Assembly (NCBI GenBank): GCA_937901895.1
Contig: CALGTD010000171.1
Coordinates: forward strand, 1-15,332
Source of the DNA: an uncultured Spartobacteria bacterium
GTDB lineage: Bacteria; Verrucomicrobiota; Verrucomicrobiia; Chthoniobacterales; JAATET01
Length of the DNA: 15,332 bases
Direction: 5' to 3'
In this document: positions 1-7,805 of the stretch, piece by piece
Numbering within the stretch: position 1 is the stretch's first letter
Layout: each line of letters starts with the position of its first letter
Program-made: the position numbers and the translations under genes
Notes under the pieces: generated by a model
Seen by the model: only the letters and a program-made list of their open reading frames with translations
Told to the model about the DNA's origin: nothing
Database searches by the model: none

Positions 1-28
1 CATGCAGCACCTAGCATGCCATTTCCAC

Positions 29-649
29 TCAGCTATATTTTGAGATAGCTTCTAGAATCACTCCACTGGAGGAGAGAAAACCCGAGGCAAAATTAGAAGC
101 AGAAGTCGTCCCCAAAAGAGTCAGCGAACCAGCGCCGATTTTGGTCATTGATCCACTCTCCGTTGTCGTCCACGTAGCTGGCACAAATCTCGTCGGGTTA
201 TATAAATACGATTTCGTGAACGGAGAAACCTTGTGCGTGACCACCCGGCCGGCCGCGCCATCGTAGCGCCGCCCTTGAAGAATTACCTTCTGCGGGCGGG
301 ACAGCACCGGCACCCTTACCGAATACGTATTCATCTGCTGATTCACAGCGATGCGCCGCGTTCTGGGCTTTCCCGTTTTCGTCCGGTATTTCGCGATCAC
401 ATAGTCCGCGTTGATCGCATAACCTTTCAATGTCGTTTGGTCCCCCGGACGAAGGGCGGAAGTGATGATCGCGTAGACGCCGTCGGTCATTCGATAGCGA
501 ACGTCCTTTGTCACCAAGGGAGGGGCTCCCGGGACATCCGGCGGGACATAAATCGCCAATCCTCCCATGGCGCTCGAAGCGAAAACCCCGGATAATACGA
601 CCAGAGCCCTGATCCAATCCTTCCCCGTCGCGAATACCGGTTTTGCCAT
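29..649 (-). CDS. Hypothetical secreted protein with autotransporter-repeat-like tail
   Basis: I do not recognise this gene. From ATG at 649 it encodes 206 residues beginning MAKPVFATGKDWIRALVVLS, a basic start followed by a hydrophobic stretch that ends in small residues (SSAMGG). This fits a signal peptide, so the product is probably exported. A TTG two codons upstream (655) is possible but less likely; neither start has a clear ribosome binding site. The middle is a beta-rich region of unknown fold. The tail contains TKIGAGSLTLLGTTSASNF, which resembles one copy of the autotransporter-associated beta-strand repeat (consensus near K-x-G-x-GTLTLSG). The distal third (positions 29-240) is roughly 47% GC against 60% or more nearby, so it may have a different origin. 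It is transcribed away from ftsK across a 228-base gap. No function can be assigned. Confidence 0.6.
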   Translation of the reverse strand: MAKPVFATGKDWIRALVVLSGVFASSAMGGLAIYVPPDVPGAPPLVTKDVRYRMTDGVYAIITSALRPGDQTTLKGYAINADYVIAKYRTKTGKPRTRRIAVNQQMNTYSVRVPVLSRPQKVILQGRRYDGAAGRVVTHKVSPFTKSYLYNPTRFVPATWTTTESGSMTKIGAGSLTLLGTTSASNFASGFLSSSGVILEAISKYS

Positions 650-877
650 GGGCAAGCGTAAGAGTAACCGACGCCTGAAGGCAATGTCGGCCTTTCAAAT
701 TTCGACACAGCAAAAGCACGACAAGAATCACATGACCTCCTGCCGGAATCGGATTCGGACGACCTGCCGTCAAAGAAATGCTGCCGCACAAACACAGAGT
801 TCGGAAAGTCATGCCCCGCCGCGATATGCGACCCTTGCGCAGCGTGGCGGCTTTCTGCGATAGGTGGCGGTCCTCGC

Positions 878-3373
878 ATGGCAAAGCCCGCCAATACCGC
901 CGTCAGTGAAGCGCTCGGGGTCCTTCTCCTCGGGGTGGGGGTCCTTTTGTTGCTCGCGCTCGTCTCCTACGATCCCGCGGACGTGCCGTCGTGGCTGTTT
1001 TTCAACACGGTGGTTCCGTCCAACGAGAAGATCTCGAATTTCATCGGGATCGTCGGCGTGATCGGGGCGGGGCTCCTGTATTTCTTCCTCGGCGCGGCGG
1101 CGTATTTGCTCGCAGTGACGCTGCTGGGCTTCGGCGCGGCGAAGATGTGTTTCCCGAAGGTGCGCATGGCGGATCGCACGGGCTGGGCGGCGCTTTTTCT
1201 GATTTGCGGAGCCAGCCTTCTGAGCCTTCAGTCGTGGTTCCTGCAGGACTGGGGCCGCACCTTCCGCATCGAGGGACCGGGTGGATGGCTCGGGCACTGG
1301 ATCGGCACGAAGGCGTTTGGCAACGCGCTGGGCTCGGTGGGGTCGGTCATCGTTCTCGGCGTTCTCTATTTCGTCAGCCTCATCCTTCTCACCGGCTTTC
1401 ATCCCATCCGGTTTGTCAAAGCCTGCATCCGTCACGTGGCGGACTTCCTCGCCGCCCGGCGTGAGCGCCGTCGCGCGCGTCTCGACGAGCAGCGGCTCTT
1501 CGAGGAAAACCAGCGCAAGCTCGATCGCGAGGCGCTTCGTCTCGAAAAGAAGACCCGCAAAAAGACTGCGAAACCTTCGCCGGAACCGGAACCCGAGCCG
1601 GAGCCCGAACCGCCGGCGAATCTTCCCGAACCGAAAATCATCGACGCCACGGCTCCGAAGCCCAAGCCGACTCTGGCCGAACTCGAGGCGCGGAAGAAGG
1701 CGAACCAGCCGAAGCCCGCGCCGGCCTTGCAGGCGATTCACCTCGAAAACTACACCCTGCCCGAACTCGACCTCCTCGACGCCGCGGACGCCGACGGGCA
1801 CACGCCGACGGATCCGGCAGAGTTGAAGTCCACGCAGGAGGTCATTCTCGACACGCTCGCACAGTTCGGCATCCAGGCGAGCCCCGGTGACATCACCAAG
1901 GGGCCGACCATCACACGCTACGAGCTCTATCCCGCAAAGGGCGTGCGCGTTGACCGGATCACCAGCCTCGAGCGCGACATTGCCCGGGCAACCCGCGCCG
2001 AGCGCATCAACATCCTCGCGCCCATCCCCGGCAAGGACACCGTCGGCATCGAGATCGCAAACGCGAAGAAGGTGAAGGTCACCCTCCGCGAGCTCTTCGA
2101 ATCCGACGCCTGGGTGAACACCAAGGCGAAGCTTCCGCTCGCTCTCGGAAAGGACGTCTACGGAAACGTCATCATCGCCGATCTCGCGCAGATGCCTCAC
2201 TGCCTGGTCGCCGGCACGACCGGCAGCGGCAAGAGCGTCTGCATCAACGCCATCATCGCCAGCCTGCTCTACCGGTTCACGCCCGAACAGCTGCGGTTCA
2301 TCATGATCGATCCGAAGGTCGTCGAAATGCAGCTCTACAACACGCTGCCGCACCTCGTTACCCCGGTCGTGACCGAGCCAAAGAAGGTCCTGCTCGCGCT
2401 GCGCTGGGTCGTGGACGAGATGGAGCTGCGCTACCGCATCATCGCGAAATGCGGCGTGCGGAACATCGCCGCCTTCAACGCCCGGCCCAAACCGAAATCG
2501 CAGGCCGAGCTGGACGCGGAACGCGAGAAGGCGGGCGAGGAAAATCCCGGGGACAAGCCCACCGAGCAGGAAGGGCCGGTGGAGATCGACACCACTTCCG
2601 AGTCGGACTACGAGAACCACCCCGATGCGCCGGATCTCGAGCCCGACGAGGCTGTCAACGAGCCGCCACGCAAGATCAAGGTCCCCCGCGACGCGGACGA
2701 CCTGGTGATCCCCGACTTCATGCCCTACATCGTGGTGATCATCGACGAGCTTGCGGATCTCATGCAGACGGCCCCCGCCGATGTGGAGTCCGCCATCGCA
2801 CGCATCGCGCAAAAGGCCCGCGCGGCGGGCATCCACCTCATCGTTGCCACGCAGACGCCGCGCGCGGACGTGGTCACCGGCATCATCAAGGCAAACATCC
2901 CCAGTCGCATCGCCTTCCAGGTGGCCTCGAAGATCGACAGCCGCGTCATCCTGGATGAAAACGGCGCCGAGAAACTCCTCGGCCAGGGCGACATGCTCTA
3001 CCTGCCTCCCGGCACCTCGAAGCTGATCCGCTCGCAGGGCGTGCTGGTGACCGACGAGGAAATCCGCCGTGTCGTGGAGTTTGTTTCCGCGTCCGCCGAA
3101 CCGCAGTTCGAACCCGCAATCCACGCGAAATTGTCGACGGACGCGGCCCCGGAGGAGGAAATCAGCGAGGCGGACGAAGAACTGGTTGCAAAGTGCCTCG
3201 ATATCATTAAGCAGGAAGGAAGGGCGTCCACATCGATGCTCCAGCGCCGTCTGAGACTCGGATACACGCGCGCGGCGAGGGTCGTCGACATCCTCGAGCA
3301 GCGCGGAATTCTCGGGCCGCCCGATGGTGCCAAACAACGCGAAATCCTCATCGACCTGAACTCACTTCCATGA
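878..3373 (+). CDS. ftsK: DNA translocase FtsK
   Basis: Septal ATP-driven DNA pump (FtsK/SpoIIIE family, 831 aa) that moves chromosome ends through the closing septum and aids dimer resolution. Residues 1-175 hold four or five membrane segments (about 9-31, 54-90 as a pair, 101-118, 147-171). A charged linker follows with a Pro-Glu repeat near 235-247. The motor starts near 285 (YTLPELDLLD), with Walker A GTTGSGKS at about 446-453 and Walker B VVIIDE ending at D623/E624. KARAAGIHLIVATQTPRADV is the usual post-Walker-B block. The C-terminal winged helix (about 767-825, STSMLQRRLRLGYTRAARVV) is the gamma domain that reads KOPS-type polarity sequences. Between RNIAAFNAR and YIVVIIDE lies an acidic, low-complexity insert (about 535-608), longer than in E. 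coli FtsK. AGGTGG at 862-867 is a modest ribosome binding site. First gene of a four-gene operon; its stop overlaps the next start (ATGA). Confidence 0.97.
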   Translation: MAKPANTAVSEALGVLLLGVGVLLLLALVSYDPADVPSWLFFNTVVPSNEKISNFIGIVGVIGAGLLYFFLGAAAYLLAVTLLGFGAAKMCFPKVRMADRTGWAALFLICGASLLSLQSWFLQDWGRTFRIEGPGGWLGHWIGTKAFGNALGSVGSVIVLGVLYFVSLILLTGFHPIRFVKACIRHVADFLAARRERRRARLDEQRLFEENQRKLDREALRLEKKTRKKTAKPSPEPEPEPEPEPPANLPEPKIIDATAPKPKPTLAELEARKKANQPKPAPALQAIHLENYTLPELDLLDAADADGHTPTDPAELKSTQEVILDTLAQFGIQASPGDITKGPTITRYELYPAKGVRVDRITSLERDIARATRAERINILAPIPGKDTVGIEIANAKKVKVTLRELFESDAWVNTKAKLPLALGKDVYGNVIIADLAQMPHCLVAGTTGSGKSVCINAIIASLLYRFTPEQLRFIMIDPKVVEMQLYNTLPHLVTPVVTEPKKVLLALRWVVDEMELRYRIIAKCGVRNIAAFNARPKPKSQAELDAEREKAGEENPGDKPTEQEGPVEIDTTSESDYENHPDAPDLEPDEAVNEPPRKIKVPRDADDLVIPDFMPYIVVIIDELADLMQTAPADVESAIARIAQKARAAGIHLIVATQTPRADVVTGIIKANIPSRIAFQVASKIDSRVILDENGAEKLLGQGDMLYLPPGTSKLIRSQGVLVTDEEIRRVVEFVSASAEPQFEPAIHAKLSTDAAPEEEISEADEELVAKCLDIIKQEGRASTSMLQRRLRLGYTRAARVVDILEQRGILGPPDGAKQREILIDLNSLP

Positions 3374-4134
3374 AATCCGGGAATTCCGACCAGCTCATGC
3401 TCTCCGTCGGCGCCCTGCTCGCGGCGACCCGGGAGCAGCGCGGCATCCCGATCGAGCGCGCTGCGAAGGACACGCGCATGCGCCCCCAGCGGATTCGCGA
3501 CATGGAGAACGACGACCTGTCGCACTTCACGAATCCCAGCTACGCCCGGATGTTTCTCATCGCCTACGCGAAGTATCTGGACATCCCGATGCAGACGATC
3601 CGCGAGCATCTGCCCGATGCGGGCGAGCCCGGATCGGAAGGCTACCAATACATCAACACGTCGTCGGAGGACCTTCCGTCCCTGCGTCGCGACCTCGGCT
3701 CCAAGACGCCCCGCCGCAACGGCTGGCTCATCGGCATCGGCGTGTCCGCTCTGCTTCTCATCCTCGGCGGCATCGGCTTCATCGTCTTTTACGCCACGGT
3801 CAATGCGGACCGCCTGATGGCCGCGCTCGACCGTCCTCCTCCGCCCGAGCCGGAGGCCAAGGTCGTCGTCGTCGAAAATGTGCAGCTCGCGAATTTGAAG
3901 GACGGGGAGGAAATTGCCGCCGCGGCGTTCGCCGAAACGGTCTCCCTGAATACGCCGCCGACACCGGCACCGGTTTCCCACATCGAATCGGAGGCGACGC
4001 TGGTCGAACCCCCGCCCGTCCCCTCCGAGGGGGTGGAGGCCACCTCCCTGCCGGAGCCTGCCACCGTGCTGGGCGATCGCGAGTTTCTCCTGGGAACGTC
4101 GCCCGGCGAATCGGAACCCGCCGCCGTCCCGTAA
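3370..4134 (+). CDS. RodZ-like membrane-anchored helix-turn-helix protein
   Basis: A 254-aa protein with the RodZ plan. It has an N-terminal Cro/C1-type HTH of the RodZ kind (about 11-80, with YARMFLIAYAKYLDI typical of RodZ), a basic stretch (KTPRRN), one membrane segment (about 118-143), and then a proline- and acid-rich tail. In known RodZ proteins the HTH sits in the cytoplasm, binds MreB and helps set rod shape. The folded periplasmic domain seen in many RodZ proteins is not evident here, because the tail looks disordered. Its place between ftsK and rimO matches an arrangement seen in several phyla, where a RodZ-type HTH gene follows ftsK/spoIIIE, and this supports the call. It starts inside the ftsK stop (ATGA) and is probably translationally coupled to it. 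A membrane-tethered transcription regulator is the main alternative. Confidence 0.8.
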   Translation: MKSGNSDQLMLSVGALLAATREQRGIPIERAAKDTRMRPQRIRDMENDDLSHFTNPSYARMFLIAYAKYLDIPMQTIREHLPDAGEPGSEGYQYINTSSEDLPSLRRDLGSKTPRRNGWLIGIGVSALLLILGGIGFIVFYATVNADRLMAALDRPPPPEPEAKVVVVENVQLANLKDGEEIAAAAFAETVSLNTPPTPAPVSHIESEATLVEPPPVPSEGVEATSLPEPATVLGDREFLLGTSPGESEPAAVP

Positions 4135-4141
4135 CCGCAGG

Positions 4142-5524
4142 ATGTCGACGCTCGTCCAGCGCCCGACTCCCACGCGGAAGGTCGGCATGATCAGCCTCGG
4201 CTGTGCGAAAAACCTCGTCGATGCCGAGGTGATGCTCGGGGATGCCGCGTCGCGCGGTTACGAGATCACCGCCAACGCCGAGGACGCGGACGTCGTGGTC
4301 GTGAACACCTGCGGCTTCATCGACGCCGCAAAGCAGGAATCCATCGATGCCATCCTTGAGGCCGGTGCCCGACTGCGCCAGGGGCAGAAGCTCGTGGTGA
4401 GCGGCTGCCTGTCCCAGCGCTATGCCGGAGAGCTGCGTAACGAACTGCCCGAGGTCCATGCGTTCATCGGCCTCGACCAGGTCGCGCAGGCGGGTGCGAT
4501 TTTCGACGAGCTGTTCGATCGCGATCGCGAGGAGAGCGCCGTGAACCTCGTCACGCGCGGCTCGCGCTACATTCCCGATTACACGACGCCGAAGTTTCAG
4601 CTCACCCCCGCGCATTTCGCCTACGTGAAAATCGCCGAGGGCTGCAACCACCCGTGCAGCTTTTGCGTGATCCCGCAGATGCGCGGCCGTCACCGCAGCC
4701 GCACGATCGACTCCGTCGTGCGGGAAGTCCGCGAGCGCGTTGCAGCGGGTGTTCGCGAAATCAATCTCATCAGTCAGGACACCACCTACTACGGAATGGA
4801 CCTGTGGGAGCTGAAGGCGGGGCCGAGACAGCCGGTCGACTCCTCGCGCGGCCCCACGCTGGTGAGCCTGCTCGACGAACTTGCGGAAATCGAAGGCGAT
4901 TTCTGGATCCGCCTTCTCTACACACATCCGGCGCACTGGAGCGACGAGTTGATCGCCGCGATCGCGCGCAACCCGAAGGTCGTCCCTTACGTGGACATGC
5001 CGCTGCAGCACATCCACGCCGACTTGCTCGGCACGATGCGGCGCGAGACCTCGCGCGAACACATCGAGAATCTCATTCTTCGCCTGCGTGCCGGCATTCC
5101 CAACCTCGCCATCCGCACCACGTTCATCGTCGGATTCCCCGGGGAGACCGAGGAGCATTTTCAGTCGCTTCTGGAGTTCATCGAGCGCGTCCGTTTCGAG
5201 CGGCTCGGCGTGTTCGCTTACTCTCGCGAGGAAGGCTCCCGCGCGGCGAAGATGGAAAACCAGGTCCGCACCACGGTGAAGAACCGGCGTCACCGAGAGG
5301 CGATGAAACTCCAGCAGCGGATCGCGGCGGAAATCGCGCAGGAGCAAATCGGACGCAGAATCCGCGTGCTCGCAAGCCAGCCCCGCCTGGGCCGCACCAT
5401 GCACGACGCCCCGGAGGTCGACTGCAAGGTCGTGCTCACCTCGCCGGTCGAGCCCGGCACCTTCGTGGACGCCACCGTCACCGGCACGCAGGTCTACGAC
5501 CTCGTCGCCGAGCCCGTGCGATGA
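4142..5524 (+). CDS. rimO: Ribosomal protein S12 methylthiotransferase RimO
   Basis: Radical-SAM enzyme (460 aa) that adds a methylthio group to a conserved aspartate of ribosomal protein S12. The N-terminal domain starts with KVGMISLGCAKNLVDAE and holds the auxiliary cluster cysteines C21, C57 (NTCGFI) and C89 (SGCLSQRY). The radical-SAM triad is C168, C172 and C175 in EGCNHPCSFCVIP. SQDTTYYG and IRTTFIVGFPGETEEHF are family blocks, and the last 65 or so residues form the TRAM RNA/protein-binding domain. SLGCAKN and the SQDTT block favour RimO over MiaB. It starts 7 bases after the RodZ-like gene, with only a weak ribosome binding site, and its stop overlaps the next start as ATGA. Confidence 0.95.
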   Translation: MSTLVQRPTPTRKVGMISLGCAKNLVDAEVMLGDAASRGYEITANAEDADVVVVNTCGFIDAAKQESIDAILEAGARLRQGQKLVVSGCLSQRYAGELRNELPEVHAFIGLDQVAQAGAIFDELFDRDREESAVNLVTRGSRYIPDYTTPKFQLTPAHFAYVKIAEGCNHPCSFCVIPQMRGRHRSRTIDSVVREVRERVAAGVREINLISQDTTYYGMDLWELKAGPRQPVDSSRGPTLVSLLDELAEIEGDFWIRLLYTHPAHWSDELIAAIARNPKVVPYVDMPLQHIHADLLGTMRRETSREHIENLILRLRAGIPNLAIRTTFIVGFPGETEEHFQSLLEFIERVRFERLGVFAYSREEGSRAAKMENQVRTTVKNRRHREAMKLQQRIAAEIAQEQIGRRIRVLASQPRLGRTMHDAPEVDCKVVLTSPVEPGTFVDATVTGTQVYDLVAEPVR

Positions 5525-6240
5525 GCTTACTCGCCGCGCGCGCCCGGCTTCGACGCATCGCCCGGCGCTTTCCGGTTTCCTGCTTCCTGCGCGGCTACAT
5601 CGTCGGAAAACTCTCCCTGGATCCCGCGTTTCGCGCGGTGCTGGAAATCGTGCGCAACTCCGCGGCACCAATCATCGACGTGGGCTGCGGCATGGGCCTG
5701 CTCGCGCATTACCTCCGGGAAAACGGCTGCACGCCAGCCGTTCACGGACTCGACCTCGACGAACGAAAGATCGAGATCGCACGCATCGCGGCACAGCGCG
5801 GCGGACTGGAGAACGTCACATTCGAGATCGGATCCGCCGCCTCGCTGCCTTCAAGGTCCGGGACGGTCGTGCTTCTCGACGTCATTCATTATCTCGACGA
5901 CCCCGCGCAGCAGCGGCTTCTCGAGAACCTTGCGGCCCGCAATGGCCTCGTCCTTCTCCGCACGGCGCCGCGTGAGCGTTCGTGGCGGTTCGCCCTCGTG
6001 CTCGCGCAGGAATGGTGGACACGCGTCTCGCGCTGGATTCCCGTGGAAGGCGAGTTCAACTTTGCGCCGGCCGCGAAGATCCGCGCGCCATTTCTGGAAG
6101 CGGGCTGGGATTGCGAAGAGCGGCCGATGTGGGGCTGCACTCCGTTCAACAGCCGACTCTTCGTGTTTCACCGCAAAACCTCCGCTCCGAAGTCGGAACA
6201 TCCCGTGCTGGAGGCGGGAGGTCAGTCCTCGCGGAACTGA
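5521..6240 (+). CDS. Class I SAM-dependent methyltransferase, substrate unknown
   Basis: A 239-aa protein with a Rossmann methyltransferase core. Motif I is IIDVGCGMGLLAHYL (about 51-65), the acidic residue that would bind the SAM ribose lies in HGLDLDERK (about 75-83), and VVLLDVIHYLDD (about 116-127) matches motif IV. An N-terminal basic helix-rich stretch (RARLRRIARRF) and a Trp-rich C-terminal part surround the core. No feature fixes the substrate. It could act on a lipid, a small molecule or an RNA. The start is the ATG that overlaps the rimO stop, which makes it the last gene of the ftsK operon. It ends 20 bases before the convergent hisI stop, and I see no hairpin terminator between them. 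Confidence 0.85.
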   Translation: MSLLAARARLRRIARRFPVSCFLRGYIVGKLSLDPAFRAVLEIVRNSAAPIIDVGCGMGLLAHYLRENGCTPAVHGLDLDERKIEIARIAAQRGGLENVTFEIGSAASLPSRSGTVVLLDVIHYLDDPAQQRLLENLAARNGLVLLRTAPRERSWRFALVLAQEWWTRVSRWIPVEGEFNFAPAAKIRAPFLEAGWDCEERPMWGCTPFNSRLFVFHRKTSAPKSEHPVLEAGGQSSRN

Positions 6241-6260
6241 CGTCTCCGCGGCGTTTCCGG

Positions 6261-6668
6261 TCAGCTGCCCGAATACACCGCGTCGTCGTCGAAGACCTTC
6301 GACTCCTTCACCGGCAATGGCTTTGCTTCGCGGTCAAGCTCCTGGAAAAAGCAGCTCCGATACCCGGTGTGGCACGCGCCGCCCGTCTGCTCGATTTCGA
6401 AAAGCAGCACGTCGCGGTCGCAGTCGTGGAACCAGCGGACGATCCGCTGCGTGTGACCGCTCGTCTCCCCCTTCAACCAGAGTTTCCCGCGCGAGCGGCT
6501 CCAGTAGTGCATCAGGCCGGTTTCCATGCATTTCTCGAGAGCCTCGCGATTCAGCCACGCAAACATCAACACCCGGCCGGTCGGCGGTCCGCCTGCGCTC
6601 CCGGGGACGGCCTCCTGCACAATCGCGGGAATCAGGCCGTCGGAAGTGAATTTAAAGTCGAATTCCAC
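6261..6668 (-). CDS. hisI: Phosphoribosyl-AMP cyclohydrolase (HisI)
   Basis: Third step of histidine synthesis: opening of the adenine ring of phosphoribosyl-AMP. All diagnostic motifs are present: YWSRSRGKLWLKGETSGHTQ (about 55-74), the metal-binding D82-x-D84-x-D86 with C83 (HDCDRD), and GGACHTGYRSCFF with C99, H100 and C106. The three cysteines fit the known zinc site and the aspartates the magnesium site. At 135 aa it is the stand-alone form, with no fused HisE pyrophosphohydrolase. The start is a GTG at 6668; the upstream ATG at 6678 is out of frame and soon stops, and no strong ribosome binding site is visible. No other his gene is nearby, so the pathway genes are scattered. It converges with the methyltransferase and diverges from the gene at 6804. 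Confidence 0.95.
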   Translation of the reverse strand: MEFDFKFTSDGLIPAIVQEAVPGSAGGPPTGRVLMFAWLNREALEKCMETGLMHYWSRSRGKLWLKGETSGHTQRIVRWFHDCDRDVLLFEIEQTGGACHTGYRSCFFQELDREAKPLPVKESKVFDDDAVYSGS

Positions 6669-6700
6669 GCCGAAGCATCCCGTGCGCGGGCAGCGGCGAT

Positions 6701-6740
6701 CAAGTTATTTCCCCGGCGCGCGGCACCGCCGGGAAACTTG
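6701..6740. repeat. Imperfect inverted repeat between divergent genes
   Basis: The left arm has CAAGTT (6701-6706), then TTTCCCCGGCG (6708-6718). The right arm CGCCGGGAAACTTG (6727-6740) pairs with it apart from a bulge of a few bases, leaving an 8-base loop. It lies 32 bases upstream of the hisI start and 63 bases before the ATG at 6804. No T-run follows on either strand, so it does not look like an intrinsic terminator. It could be an operator or a hairpin in a leader RNA. The symmetry is seen; the role is a guess. Confidence 0.35.
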
Positions 6741-6803
6741 TTGCCCCGCAAATCCCCGCTGCATACGGTCGCTGGCGCACCGAAACCTTTCCGCAGGCCG
6801 CTG

Positions 6804-7805
6804 ATGACCGAGCCGAAATACCGTTACTTTCTTGTCCCGCCTTCGACGATTCCCCTGCCGCTCGGCGAAATCGTCCCCTCACTCCCCCACGGGGCGTGGT
6901 CCGGCACGGAGCGGGACAAACAGCGCACAATCCAGCTCCCGGCGTCGGAAGCGCTGGCCACCAATATCCCGCGCATCCGCTTCGCACGGTTGCGCGAACT
7001 CGTGCCCGATTGCATTCGCGAGCCTGCCGATGCACCGGAATGGATCGCCCTTCCCCCGGTGCCGCTCGTCCTTGCCTACCGGCCTGGCGTCCGTCGCGAG
7101 GCGATCCCCGACGAGCCCACTCCGCCTGCCTCCGAGCCCGCCGGAGAGAAACCGGCTGCGCCCTCTCCGGATGCCGCACCCGCCTCCGGACAAAAGCCGG
7201 AGCCGCCCTCCGCAGAAATAAAGCCCGGGGAGGAAAAACCAGTCGAGTCGACGGCTCCCGCGCAGGATGGCGAGCCGCCAGCCCCGAAGCCCATCCCGGC
7301 GTGGAAGCGTCTGCTCAAGCCGAAGCTCGCCCCGCCTCCCCCTTCGGCGAAGGACGAGTCCCCGACTCCGCCTGCGGACAAGCCCGCCACCCCGGTGCCG
7401 ATTGTGAGTCGCACCCCCGTCGCGGATGACGAACCGAAGCTGCGTGCGTTGTTCATGACCGACGACGATCTGACCGTGGGAGGGCTCGTCGACCTTTGTG
7501 CGAAACTTCCCGGCATCACCGGCTGCGAGTTGCTCGACGACTCCGGCCTGCTTTGCTCGGCCTCGATGCCGGACAAGCTGAAGCCCACCGACTGGATCGC
7601 GCCGGCGCGCGAAGCCCTCGCCAGGATGCAGGGCATTCCCTCGGACATGCCCTCCATCACGCTGCATCCACCGTCCGCGGCCGTATCGATGTGGCTGCCT
7701 GCAAAATTCTCGTTCGTCGTCGTGCACGACGAGCGCGGATTCCGTCCCGGAGTCCTCGAGAAGATCGACGCCACGGTTGCCGCGATCGTTCGCGCGATCG
7801 GCTAG
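6804..7805 (+). CDS. Proline-rich protein with roadblock/LC7-like C-terminal domain
   Basis: A 333-aa protein in three parts. Residues 1-100 contain short hydrophobic-proline motifs (STIPLPLGEIVPSLP, IRFARLRELVPDCI, WIALPPVPLVLAYRPG). Residues about 101-215 are a Pro/Ala/Glu/Lys-rich linker, probably disordered. Residues about 216-333 look like a roadblock/LC7 (MglB-like) fold: helix LTVGGLVDLCAKLPGI, strand pair GCELLDDSGLLCSAS, a helix, strands VSMWLPAKFSFVVVHDE, and a final helix. In other bacteria such domains act as partners of small GTPases or as dimerising scaffolds. No GTPase gene is visible here. The first ATG consistent with codon usage is 6804; the same frame is open further upstream but overlaps hisI on the other strand. 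Its TAG stop shares a CTAG palindrome with the convergent rlpA stop. The fold is inferred by eye and the role is unknown. Confidence 0.7.
   Translation: MTEPKYRYFLVPPSTIPLPLGEIVPSLPHGAWSGTERDKQRTIQLPASEALATNIPRIRFARLRELVPDCIREPADAPEWIALPPVPLVLAYRPGVRREAIPDEPTPPASEPAGEKPAAPSPDAAPASGQKPEPPSAEIKPGEEKPVESTAPAQDGEPPAPKPIPAWKRLLKPKLAPPPPSAKDESPTPPADKPATPVPIVSRTPVADDEPKLRALFMTDDDLTVGGLVDLCAKLPGITGCELLDDSGLLCSASMPDKLKPTDWIAPAREALARMQGIPSDMPSITLHPPSAAVSMWLPAKFSFVVVHDERGFRPGVLEKIDATVAAIVRAIG

Noticed and set aside
31..50. Small inverted repeat AGCTAT / ATAGCT at the end of the first gene
   Set aside because: The stem is only six base pairs and AT-rich, inside the last codons, with no T-run; too weak for a terminator.
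647..889. The first gene and ftsK are divergent and both proteins begin MAKP
   Set aside because: The DNA around the two starts is not otherwise symmetric and the proteins differ at once after MAKP; coincidence.
1580..1620. Pro-Glu codon repeat in ftsK as a tandem-repeat element
   Set aside because: It is a short low-complexity part of the usual FtsK linker, in frame and common in this family; not a separate element.
809..3337. A very long open frame (over 800 codons) on the minus strand opposite ftsK
   Set aside because: High-GC genes with G/C-rich third positions commonly leave the opposite strand open. The translation is Arg/Asp/Gly/Leu-rich with no domain, while the plus strand encodes unmistakable FtsK.
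3800..5671. Long minus-strand open frame opposite the RodZ-like gene and rimO
   Set aside because: Same GC-driven artefact. It lies wholly opposite well-supported genes and has no recognisable motif.
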